Positions 1-6,472 of a stretch of DNA of 6,532 bases are shown piece after piece; position 1 is the first letter of the stretch; every line of letters starts with the position of its first letter. This DNA is from Clostridia bacterium. Its GTDB lineage: Bacteria; Bacillota; Clostridia; TANB77; CAG-508. The DNA lies in contig CAADUD010000121.1 of NCBI GenBank assembly GCA_900752095.1, positions 1-6,532 of the forward strand. Reading direction: 5' to 3'. The position numbers and the translations under genes were made by a program. The notes beneath the pieces are model-generated. The model saw only the letters and a list, made by a program, of their open reading frames with translations. It made no database searches and was not told the origin of the DNA.

Positions 1-1029
1 AGAGGTATTACAATTAATACAGCTCACGTAGAATATGAAACAGATAAAAGACACTATGCACACGTAGACTGCCCAGGACATGCTGACTATGTTAAAAACA
101 TGATTACTGGTGCTGCACAAATGGATGGTGCAATTCTAGTTGTATCTGCAGCTGATGGACCAATGCCTCAAACAAGAGAGCATATCTTACTTGCAAGACA
201 AGTAGGTGTAAAATATATCGTAGTTTACTTAAATAAATGCGATATGGTTGATGATCCAGAATTATTAGAATTAGTTGAAATGGAAGTTAGAGACCTATTA
301 ACAGAATATGGTTTCCCAGGAGATGAAATTCCAATCGTTAAAGGTTCATCTTTAAAAGTACTAGAAAGTACATCTACAGATCCTAATGATCCTGTATATG
401 CACCAATTAAAGAATTAATGGATGCAGTTGACAGCTATATTCCAACACCAGACAGACCAACAGACCAACCATTCTTAATGCCAATTGAAGACGTTATGAC
501 AATCAGTGGTAGAGGTACAGTTGTTACTGGTAGAGTTGAAAGAGGAGTTGTTAAACTACAAGACGAAGTTGAAATCGTTGGTTTATCAAAAGAATCTAAG
601 AAAACAGTTGTTACTGGTGTAGAAATGTTTAGAAAAACATTAGACCAAGCAGAAGCTGGTGATAACATTGGTGTTTTACTAAGAGGAACACAAAGAGATG
701 AAGTTGAAAGAGGTCAAGTATTAGCAAAACCAGGATCAATTCATCCACATACAAAATTCAAAGCACAAGTATATGTTCTAACAAAAGAAGAAGGTGGACG
801 TCATACACCATTCTTCAATGGATATAGACCACAATTCTATTTTAGAACAACAGACGTTACAGGTGTTATTGAATTACAAGCTGGTACAGAAATGGTTATG
901 CCAGGTGATAATGTAGATATGACTATTGAACTTATTACTCCAATCGCTATCGAAAACGGATTAAGATTCGCTATTCGTGAAGGTGGACGTACAGTAGGTT
1001 CTGGTGTAGTATCAGAAATTATTGCCTAA
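1..1029 (+). CDS. tuf: Elongation factor Tu, 5'-truncated by window edge
   Basis: EF-Tu is the GTPase that carries aminoacyl-tRNA to the ribosomal A site. The reading frame is open from base 1, so the gene enters from the left with about 57 N-terminal residues missing, including the P-loop GxxxxGK. The visible part starts at switch I ([13 protein letters not shown]). It continues with the G3 motif DCPGHAD (fragment residues 23-29; the His is the catalytic position of the family), the G4 motif NKCD (78-81) and the SxxK-type G5 element (GSSLK). Beta-barrel domain 2 runs from about residue 155 ([15 protein letters not shown]) and domain 3 from about 250 ([18 protein letters not shown]). The C-terminus (VVSEIIA) is full length and the stop is TAA. 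A short insertion with [10 protein letters not shown] before the end of the G domain is common in clostridial EF-Tu. tuf usually closes the str operon, which fits the terminators right behind it. Confidence 0.98.
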   Translation, partial: RGITINTAHVEYETDKRHYAHVDCPGHADYVKNMITGAAQMDGAILVVSAADGPMPQTREHILLARQVGVKYIVVYLNKCDMVDDPELLELVEMEVRDLLTEYGFPGDEIPIVKGSSLKVLESTSTDPNDPVYAPIKELMDAVDSYIPTPDRPTDQPFLMPIEDVMTISGRGTVVTGRVERGVVKLQDEVEIVGLSKESKKTVVTGVEMFRKTLDQAEAGDNIGVLLRGTQRDEVERGQVLAKPGSIHPHTKFKAQVYVLTKEEGGRHTPFFNGYRPQFYFRTTDVTGVIELQAGTEMVMPGDNVDMTIELITPIAIENGLRFAIREGGRTVGSGVVSEIIA

Positions 1030-1038
1030 GAATATAGT

Positions 1039-1079
1039 AATAGCAAGGGTTACAGATTTTGTAACACCTTGCTATTTTT
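1039..1079 (+). terminator. Rho-independent terminator of tuf
   Basis: Arm AATAGCAAGG+GTTACA (1039-1054) pairs with TGTAAC+CCTTGCTATT (1060-1076). There is one unpaired A at 1066 and a 5-nt loop. A run of five T follows (1075-1079). The hairpin starts 9 bases after the tuf stop codon, so it should end the tuf (str operon) transcript. Confidence 0.9.
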
Positions 1080-1124
1080 GTAATTATCACTTTTTATCCC
1101 ATTAGTTTTGAATTACTTGTTTAG

Positions 1125-1176
1125 AAAAAATCATACAAAATTCTCAATTCTATTTGGAATTTTGTGTGATTTTTTT
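1125..1176 (+). terminator. Second, A/T-flanked terminator-like hairpin
   Basis: A 19-bp stem pairs 1125-1143 with 1157-1175, with one G-U wobble and a 13-nt loop. It has A-runs on its left flank and T-runs on its right flank. That symmetry would let it act on transcripts from either strand. It lies between the tuf terminator and the promoter of the next gene, so it probably gives extra insulation from the very highly expressed tuf transcript. Confidence 0.7.
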
Positions 1177-1196
1177 CAAGTTCTTTGTGTTATTAA

Positions 1197-1225
1197 TTGA
1201 CATTTTTTGCAATTAATTATATACT
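1197..1225 (+). promoter_or_regulatory. Sigma-A-type promoter of the SH3b/NlpC gene
   Basis: The -35 box TTGACA (1197-1202) is a perfect consensus. It is separated by exactly 17 bp from the -10 box TATACT (1220-1225), which matches five of six positions. Transcription would start near 1231-1233, giving a leader of about 60 nt. A ribosome binding site AAGGAGA (1277-1283) lies 10 nt before the ATG at 1294. No operator is evident. The weak A/T hairpins in the leader are not convincing as regulators. Confidence 0.82.
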
Positions 1226-1293
1226 ATATTTGCAAGAAAATATAAAATATAGCAAAAAAGTAAAATGCTTTTTAAAAAGGAGAGATTCTTTTC

Positions 1294-2760
1294 ATGAAGA
1301 ATTTTAAAAAATTACTATTAACTGGAACTTTTACAGCTGTAACATTATTTGCAATGTCTATTACAGCAAATGCTGCTACAACTATTAAGGTAACAGCTGA
1401 CACTTTAAACATAAGAAAAGGACCTTCTATAGATACACAAGTTGTTGCTATGCTATCTAAAGGCGTAGAATGTGAAGTAATAGGGGAAGAAGGAAATTGG
1501 TACCAAATAAAATATCAAGACTACAAAGGTTATGTTAGTAAAGAATATGTAGAGATAACTTCACAAACAAGCAACAACAAAGAGAGTAACAATTCAGAAG
1601 AAGAAGAAAATACGCAACAAGAAAATAATAATGAACAAAATAACCAAGAAAACAATTCTGAATTACAAAATCAAGAACAGAAAGAAAATACACAGGAAAA
1701 TAATAATACACAAACAGAAGAGAAAAATAATGAAGAGCAGAATAACAAAGAAGAAACAGAAGCTCCAAAAATTATTTATCAAAAATTTACCAAAAATACA
1801 GATGTTAAAATATTACCACTAATTCATTCTAGTAAAATTGGAACTATGAAAAAGAATCAAGAAGTTATTCTTATTACACAAACAGGAAATTGGTCATATA
1901 TTCAGTCAAACACAATAAGTGGATGGGTAAGAAGTGATTCTTTAAAAAATAATACAACTTCTACTGAAGATAACGGAACAGAAAAAACTGAAACACAAAA
2001 AAAAGGTTATGTAAGTGAAGACTTAGTAAATATGAGAAAAGGTGCAGGCACCAATTATTCTATTATTAAGGTTCTTGCTTTAAACACACAAGTAACAATT
2101 CTTGGAGAAGATGGTGATTGGTATCAAATAAAATCAGGAAATGATACAGGATATATTTCAAAAGAATATATTTCAGAAAGCAAAACAACAACTTCCAGAA
2201 GTAGTACAACTTCTAGAATTCCAGAAAAAGATGCTGAAAAAGACACGGAAGAGGATAAACAAAAAACAGAAAATAATAGAAGTAATGCATCTACAGATAA
2301 AAAAGAAACAGTTACAACAAAACCTAATAAAGAGAATAATAAAGAAACTTCTACTGGAAATACCAATCATACTTCAATTAAAGGTACAGATATTATAGCT
2401 TATGCGAAAAAGTTTTTGGGATATCCATATGTTTATGGTGGAGATGGATCAAATGGTACATTTGATTGTTCTGGCTATACTATGTATGTATTCAATCACT
2501 TTGGAATTGGTCTTCCACATGGAGCAACATCTCAATATAAAAGTGGAAAAGGTACAAAAATTACAAAACAAAGTAATTTGCAGGAAGGAGACATTGTATT
2601 TTTAACAGATTATGAAACAGGAGTAGGAATTGGCCATTGTGGAATTTACATTGGAAACGGAAACTTTATTCATGCATCTACAACAACATACACCGTAACT
2701 ATTTCTAGTTTAAATACAATGTATGCAGGAAGATTTTACGCGGGTTTAAGATTAATTTAG
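1294..2760 (+). CDS. Secreted SH3b x3 - NlpC/P60 cell-wall endopeptidase
   Basis: This is a probable exported peptidoglycan hydrolase. NlpC/P60 enzymes typically cut the D-Glu-diaminopimelate bond in stem peptides. The N-terminus is a Sec signal peptide: KNFKK, then a hydrophobic core, with likely cleavage after ANA (residue 27). SH3b domain 1 spans about 31-88 (LNIRKGPS, GNWYQIK, GYVSKEYV). SH3b domain 2 spans about 162-217 and is divergent, lacking the NxRxGPS signature. SH3b domain 3 spans about 237-292 (VNMRKGAGTNYS, DWYQIK, GYISKEYI). The linkers at 89-158 (Asn/Gln/Glu-rich) and 293-362 (Lys/Thr/Ser/Asn-rich) are low complexity and probably flexible. The NlpC/P60 domain fills 363-488. 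Its catalytic Cys is C392 in DCSG, the catalytic His is H448 in GHCGIYIG, and the third polar residue is H460 in FIHAS. The start is fixed by AAGGAGA 10 nt upstream and by the signal peptide. It is transcribed alone from its own promoter. Substrate and physiological role (division, turnover or competition) cannot be read from sequence. Confidence 0.93.
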   Translation: MKNFKKLLLTGTFTAVTLFAMSITANAATTIKVTADTLNIRKGPSIDTQVVAMLSKGVECEVIGEEGNWYQIKYQDYKGYVSKEYVEITSQTSNNKESNNSEEEENTQQENNNEQNNQENNSELQNQEQKENTQENNNTQTEEKNNEEQNNKEETEAPKIIYQKFTKNTDVKILPLIHSSKIGTMKKNQEVILITQTGNWSYIQSNTISGWVRSDSLKNNTTSTEDNGTEKTETQKKGYVSEDLVNMRKGAGTNYSIIKVLALNTQVTILGEDGDWYQIKSGNDTGYISKEYISESKTTTSRSSTTSRIPEKDAEKDTEEDKQKTENNRSNASTDKKETVTTKPNKENNKETSTGNTNHTSIKGTDIIAYAKKFLGYPYVYGGDGSNGTFDCSGYTMYVFNHFGIGLPHGATSQYKSGKGTKITKQSNLQEGDIVFLTDYETGVGIGHCGIYIGNGNFIHASTTTYTVTISSLNTMYAGRFYAGLRLI

Positions 2761-2780
2761 TTACATAACTATTATATAAT
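2752..2780 (+). promoter_or_regulatory. Possible weak promoter of comEC
   Basis: A perfect -10 hexamer TATAAT (2775-2780) has a poor -35 candidate TTAATT (2752-2757; three of six matches) 17 bp upstream. In DNA this A/T-rich a perfect -10 arises easily by chance, so this is only a candidate. The alternative is read-through from the upstream gene. Confidence 0.25.
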
Positions 2781-2795
2781 TTTATTATGTAATTA
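2758..2795 (+). other. Stem-loop at the stop of the NlpC/P60 gene, no T-run
   Basis: TAGTTACATAA (2758-2768) pairs with TTATGTAATTA (2785-2795): 11 bp including one G-U. The loop contains the palindrome ATTATATAAT. It lacks a following T-run and is almost pure A/T, so it is at best a weak terminator or an mRNA 3'-end stabiliser. Some read-through into comEC seems likely. Confidence 0.35.
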
Positions 2796-2851
2796 GAACA
2801 AATTGTTAGGCACAAATTTTATTAAAAATTAAGAGTGAATCATAATTAAAT

Positions 2852-4750
2852 ATGGGGGCAAATGAAAGGAAAAAATATATGCGACCATTTTGTATTGCCT
2901 CCATAGGAAGTATTTTAGGAATTATTCTAGAGCTATATTTTTCCAATATAGCTTTCTTTTTATGCATTTTGTTTGGAATTTTGATTCTTATTATTTATCC
3001 CAAAAGTTTCAAAATCTTATGTTATTTCTATATTTGTTTGACTTTCTTTTATAGTTATACTCATATATTAGAATCTAGTTATAAAAAAAACATAGAACAA
3101 TATGCTCAAAAAGAAGTAATTGTAAAAGCAATTGTAGTTTCTAATGCACAAGATAAAGAATATAAAGATGTTTATCAAATAAAGGTAATAGAAATAGAAA
3201 ATGCTTCTGGGAATAAAAAAGGAAATGAAGTAGTAAGCAAAACAATGGGGAAAACTGCAAAGAAGAAAGAAAAAACTGCATTTCAACTATTATGCAATAT
3301 CAAAAAAGAAAAAAGAAAATCTTTAGTATTAGAGTATGGGGATGAAATAGTTTTTAAGGCTACTTATGAAATACCATCAACTGCTAGAAACAAAAGTGGA
3401 TTTGATTATGCAAGTTATTTAAAAGGCAAACAAATAGCAGGAACTGTAACGGTAAAGGCTAGTGATGTACAGATAACAGGGAAAAATAGAGTAAATATTA
3501 TTATAAGAAAAATAAATAAACTAAAAAATATTATGATACAAAAGATCAGAAATCTATTACCAACAGAAAATGCTAGTATCTGTATAGGTTTATTGTTAGG
3601 TGATCAAAGTTTTATTACAGAAGAAATAAAAGAAAGCTTTAGACAAAGCAATTTATCCCATATGCTTGCTATTTCAGGTTCTCATATAGCATATTTGTTG
3701 CCTGCTGTTCTTACCTTTTTTAATATATTTTCATTGCATCAACGTTTCAAAAAATGTATAGGGATTATATTCTTAATCTTTTTCATGTTATTGGTAGGCT
3801 TTGCTCCTTCTATTGTAAGAGCTTGCCTTATGTCTATATACATACTATTGGCTCAGATTTTATATAAAAAAGCAGAGATATACCAAAGTTTGGGAATTAG
3901 TACGATTATTATTTTGTTGGGTAATCCCTATGCACTATTGGATATTGGATTTCAACTTTCTTATGGTGGTACTATAGGAATTGTTCTTTTTTCTAAAAAA
4001 ATATTTTCAAAATTACAAAAAGATCCGAAAATTATACAACAAAATGAAAGTCAGCAGAAAATTTGGAAAGAAAAAAACAAAGAAGAACAAAAAAGTAAAG
4101 AACAGAAAAATGCAAAACAAAAATTAGTATCAAAAGAATTAATTATAAAAATGAAAGATAGTATCAAAGAAATGGCAATTGTATCCATTTCTGCCAATTT
4201 AATTATTCTTCCTATTATGATTTATCATTTTAACACATTTTCTGTTACATTTCTTATTTCTAATATTCTTGCATCTCCTATTTCTGCTATTAGTTTAATA
4301 ATAGGTTTAATTTTTATTATATTACTATTTATAGTTTATCCACTGGCTGTTCTATTTTCTTACATTCTAAATCCACTCTTGACTCTATTTCTAAAAATAG
4401 CACAATGGTCTAGTAAGTTACCACTTTCTCAAATATTACTTCCAACTTCAGGAATATGGCAAATTACTATCTATTATGTCATTCTATTTTTAATTTTCTT
4501 TTCAAAATGGAAAAATATAACTGAAAATAGAATTAAAAATTCAAGAACAAAAAAAATATATCAGATTGTAACAAAATACCAAAAGCAAATTGTACTATTT
4601 TTCATTTTGCTTCTCTTATTCCCGTATTTTCTCACTTACTTACCTACTAATCATTTAATGATTTCTATGATAGACCAAACAACTCCAAATATGATACAAA
4701 GAATAAGCGAGATATTTGAAAGAAAACCTTTGATTTCAAAGGAAATATAG
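2852..4750 (+). CDS. comEC: ComEC/Rec2 DNA-uptake channel, lacking the C-terminal MBL domain
   Basis: ComEC is the polytopic membrane protein that moves single-stranded DNA into the cytoplasm during natural transformation. Two N-terminal membrane segments lie at about 11-70. A DUF4131/OB-like extracytoplasmic region follows at about 85-205 (EYGDEIVFKA, ARNKSGFDYASYLKGKQIAGTV). The Competence domain starts at about 238. Its family motifs are clear: GLLLGDQSFITEEIKESFR (246-264), LSHMLAISGSHIAYL (268-282), PSIVRACLMS (319-328), NPYALLDIGFQLSYGG (358-373) and ANLIILPIMIYHFNTFS (448-464). An unusual Lys/Gln/Glu-rich insert occupies about 385-430. After the last membrane helix (579-597) the chain reads NHLMISMID, where ComEC proteins normally continue into the VGQGD motif of the metallo-beta-lactamase-like domain. 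Here it diverges after D608 and stops 24 residues later. Full-length relatives are about 750-800 residues, so roughly 150 or more are absent. Coordinates use the first ATG of the open frame. The in-frame ATG at 2879 (Met10) has AAAGGA 8 nt upstream and is at least as likely. No comEA lies upstream. Whether the shortened protein transports DNA is unknown. Confidence 0.92.
   Translation: MGANERKKYMRPFCIASIGSILGIILELYFSNIAFFLCILFGILILIIYPKSFKILCYFYICLTFFYSYTHILESSYKKNIEQYAQKEVIVKAIVVSNAQDKEYKDVYQIKVIEIENASGNKKGNEVVSKTMGKTAKKKEKTAFQLLCNIKKEKRKSLVLEYGDEIVFKATYEIPSTARNKSGFDYASYLKGKQIAGTVTVKASDVQITGKNRVNIIIRKINKLKNIMIQKIRNLLPTENASICIGLLLGDQSFITEEIKESFRQSNLSHMLAISGSHIAYLLPAVLTFFNIFSLHQRFKKCIGIIFLIFFMLLVGFAPSIVRACLMSIYILLAQILYKKAEIYQSLGISTIIILLGNPYALLDIGFQLSYGGTIGIVLFSKKIFSKLQKDPKIIQQNESQQKIWKEKNKEEQKSKEQKNAKQKLVSKELIIKMKDSIKEMAIVSISANLIILPIMIYHFNTFSVTFLISNILASPISAISLIIGLIFIILLFIVYPLAVLFSYILNPLLTLFLKIAQWSSKLPLSQILLPTSGIWQITIYYVILFLIFFSKWKNITENRIKNSRTKKIYQIVTKYQKQIVLFFILLLLFPYFLTYLPTNHLMISMIDQTTPNMIQRISEIFERKPLISKEI
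2865..2881 (+). promoter_or_regulatory. Ribosome binding site for an alternative comEC start
   Basis: AAAGGA (2865-2870) lies 8 nt before the in-frame ATG at 2879-2881. The first ATG (2852) has only a weak purine stretch, AAGAGTGA, at a long distance. Starting at 2879 gives MRPFCIASIGS, which leads straight into the first membrane helix, as is usual for ComEC. Confidence 0.5.
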
Positions 4751-4792
4751 CCTTTTCTAAATTTTAAGTGGTTTAGAAAAGGCTCTTTTTTT
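4749..4792 (+). terminator. Strong rho-independent terminator of comEC
   Basis: A perfect 13-bp stem pairs AGCCTTTTCTAAA (4749-4761) with TTTAGAAAAGGCT (4772-4784) around a 10-nt loop. Seven T follow (4786-4792). The left arm overlaps the comEC stop codon (TAG at 4748-4750). There is no comparable T-run for minus-strand transcripts, so it acts mainly on comEC. Confidence 0.93.
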
Positions 4793-4911
4793 ATGTCTGG
4801 ATTTAAAGAAAGCAAGAAGTAAGGCATTATAATTTAATAGTGAAATTTTTATATGTTAAGCTCAAATTTGTAATTTAATAATAAAAGGATTGTATGTTAA
4901 TTAAAGGCAAT

Positions 4912-4950
4912 AAAAAAACAGATTACAAATTAAAATATGTAATTCTGTTT
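4912..4950 (-). terminator. Terminator of the methyltransferase gene
   Basis: AACAGATTACA (4917-4927) pairs with TGTAATTCTGTT (4938-4949), with one bulged T and a 10-nt loop. Read on the minus strand, the stem is followed by seven T (complement of A 4912-4918), and it begins just after the methyltransferase stop. A T-rich stretch on the plus side may also let it stop read-through from comEC. Between this hairpin and the comEC terminator (about 4793-4911) I see no gene. Confidence 0.82.
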
Positions 4951-4957
4951 ATTTTCT

Positions 4958-6388
4958 TTACTCATTAGTTGCTAAATCAAAAATTGATACTTGAACATTG
5001 TTATTTGATGCATCTTCATCATCACTTGAGTCATTATTTGATGAATCATCGTCATTAGATATGTCACTAAATTTTCCACGCTTTTGAACTCTAGACCTTT
5101 TTTCTATTTCTTCTGGAGACATATTAGAAGAAATAGAAAGCAATACTTCTTCAAGACGTGAATTGATTTTCAAATTGCGTTCTCGTTTTCTTCTAACTAT
5201 TCCAAAACATCCTACTGGGGAAATATAAATATCTTCTGGAGCGTCAGGTGATACAATATCTTTCATATTTCCAAAAGTACAATTTTCTGGAGTTGATGTT
5301 CCATTTATTTTTAAGTCATTATTAATAGTGACAATATCTTTTCCAAATAGCATTAAATATGTAGAATCATTTATTTTTTCAGCTAATCCTTGTTTATACA
5401 ATTCAACAGGATCAAGATTTAAAGTAGGCAGTTTAGAATCAATTATTCGTTTTCCTAGCCATTTAACAACAGGAACTGCCCATGAGTTTCCAGTTGCTTG
5501 ATATCTATTAGTTTTTCTTGCTCTAGGTAAATCAGTATAATTATCTGGAAATCCCATCAAACGTTCAGTTTCAAGAGGTGATAAACGTCTTATTCTATCA
5601 TCCTGTACTACAAATAATGAACCATTTAAGGCTGCGGCATTACCATTCCATTTTGTTCCGTATGCAGCATATAAGCAGTCAGTATATCCTCTAAAAACTT
5701 CAAATCGATGTCCTTCTTTTTCAAATGTTAATTCACAATCAGGAAAATCCTGTAATTTTTTAGTGCTTTTTTCAAATAACACATCCTCTGGATGGAAGTC
5801 TTTATCTCCAGCAAGAACATATAATCTTTTTCTTTGCTGAGGTAGTCCAAAGAACTTTGCATCAAGGACTCTCCAAGCCACATTTCTTGTAGGACCACTT
5901 AAAAAACCAGAAGATGCCCATCTTTTCTTTTCTATCGGACTGTCAAGTCCTGCAAGTGATGATACTAAGCATCCAAAAGCGTTTGTTTTATCTGTAAGCA
6001 CACCTTCAACATTTTCCCAGAATACAACTGTTCTTTTTTGACCATTTTCAATTCTAATTTTATCATTTGCATTAATAATATCTACAAATTTTAGAGTTAA
6101 ATTTCCTCTATCATCATTAAGACCATTTTGATTACCAGCGAAAGAAAATGCTTGGCATGGTGTTCCGCCACAAATTAAATCAGGTGCTGTAATTTCTTTA
6201 TTTATTATTTTATTTGGTATATCATTCATATCTCCTAAATTTGGGACATCTGGATATTTACTAGCTAAAACCATAGATGGAAAATCTGCAATTTCAGAGA
6301 ACCAATCAAATTCTACTTTTAGAGGTTTCCATGCTACAGATGCAGCCTCAATACCAGAACAAATGCTACCAATACTTTTTATATCCAT
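4958..6388 (-). CDS. Phage-type DNA (cytosine-5) methyltransferase with C-terminal extension
   Basis: The enzyme transfers a methyl group from S-adenosylmethionine to C5 of cytosine in a specific DNA sequence. The motifs are in canonical order: motif I SICSGIEAAS (8-17, phage variant of FxGxGG), motif II WFSEIADF (29-36), motif III NLGDM (50-54), motif IV GGTPCQAFSFAG (74-85) with nucleophile C78, motif VI ENV (126-128), motif VIII QQRKR (184-188), motif IX RRLSPLETERLMGFPDNY (267-284) and motif X ATGNSWAVPV (298-307). The target-recognition segment (about 191-262) is short and its site cannot be predicted. Residues 340-420 form an extension whose core SPVGCFGIVRRKRERN (390-405) resembles small proteins encoded beside phage Dcm-like enzymes; this comparison is from memory. 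An Asp/Ser/Asn-rich tail (441-464) precedes a terminal VQVSIFDL. GAAAGGAG (6398-6405) lies 9 nt before the ATG and supports this start. It converges on comEC. No cognate nuclease is visible, so it is probably an orphan or anti-restriction enzyme from a prophage. Confidence 0.93.
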   Translation of the reverse strand: MDIKSIGSICSGIEAASVAWKPLKVEFDWFSEIADFPSMVLASKYPDVPNLGDMNDIPNKIINKEITAPDLICGGTPCQAFSFAGNQNGLNDDRGNLTLKFVDIINANDKIRIENGQKRTVVFWENVEGVLTDKTNAFGCLVSSLAGLDSPIEKKRWASSGFLSGPTRNVAWRVLDAKFFGLPQQRKRLYVLAGDKDFHPEDVLFEKSTKKLQDFPDCELTFEKEGHRFEVFRGYTDCLYAAYGTKWNGNAAALNGSLFVVQDDRIRRLSPLETERLMGFPDNYTDLPRARKTNRYQATGNSWAVPVVKWLGKRIIDSKLPTLNLDPVELYKQGLAEKINDSTYLMLFGKDIVTINNDLKINGTSTPENCTFGNMKDIVSPDAPEDIYISPVGCFGIVRRKRERNLKINSRLEEVLLSISSNMSPEEIEKRSRVQKRGKFSDISNDDDSSNNDSSDDEDASNNNVQVSIFDLATNE

Positions 6389-6417
6389 TAGTATTTGCTC
6401 CTTTCATTTTTATATAT

Positions 6418-6427
6418 GTTAGCTAAC
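6418..6427. promoter_or_regulatory. Perfect palindrome upstream of the methyltransferase
   Basis: GTTAGCTAAC is its own reverse complement and lies 30-39 bp upstream of the methyltransferase ATG, directly beside the tandem repeats. It could be an operator half of the promoter region. A 10-bp palindrome in A/T-rich DNA can also be chance. Confidence 0.35.
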
Positions 6428-6430
6428 TAT

Positions 6431-6460
6431 TCAAGTAATATCAAGTGATATCAAGAAATA
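6431..6460. repeat. Three tandem 10-bp direct repeats upstream of the methyltransferase
   Basis: The three units are TCAAGTAATA, TCAAGTGATA and TCAAGAAATA, with no spacer. The consensus is TCAAGWRATA, so TCAAG and ATA are invariant. The period of 10 bp is close to one helical turn, which would put a bound protein on one face of the DNA. On the minus strand each unit junction reads TTGATA, a usable -35 box. A weak -10 candidate, TAACAT (6416-6421), lies 17 bp from one of these, so a regulator binding here would block the methyltransferase promoter. The function is inferred; the repeat itself is plain in the sequence. Confidence 0.8.
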
Positions 6461-6472
6461 TTTAGCATTATT

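Noticed and set aside
1225..1279. Riboswitch or attenuator in the leader of the NlpC/P60 gene
   Set aside because: The possible hairpins (for example 1225-1231 with 1238-1244, and 1255-1260 with 1268-1273) are short A/T pairings with no conserved riboswitch features.
435..2398. Several small open frames of 63-85 codons overlapping tuf and the NlpC/P60 gene on both strands
   Set aside because: They lie inside well-supported genes and have skewed composition from reading the known codons out of frame. None has a convincing ribosome binding site or a recognisable domain.
3068..3286. Minus-strand frame of 72 codons inside comEC
   Set aside because: It is a Phe/Ile/Tyr-rich antisense reading of A/T-rich comEC codons, with no start context and no family resemblance.
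4727..4742. Inverted repeat CCTTTGA-TT-TCAAAGG at the comEC 3' end as an attachment site or second terminator
   Set aside because: The two-base loop cannot form a normal hairpin, there is no T-run directly behind it, and no second copy exists in the window to support an attachment core.
4793..4911. Small gene between comEC and the methyltransferase
   Set aside because: The ATG after the terminator (4793) opens only nine codons. No longer frame with a ribosome binding site is present.
4865..4931. AATTTGTAAT (4865-4874) complementary to ATTACAAATT (4922-4931), suggesting an alternative fold of the methyltransferase terminator
   Set aside because: A 10-bp pairing of almost only A and T separated by 47 bases is weak and expected by chance here.
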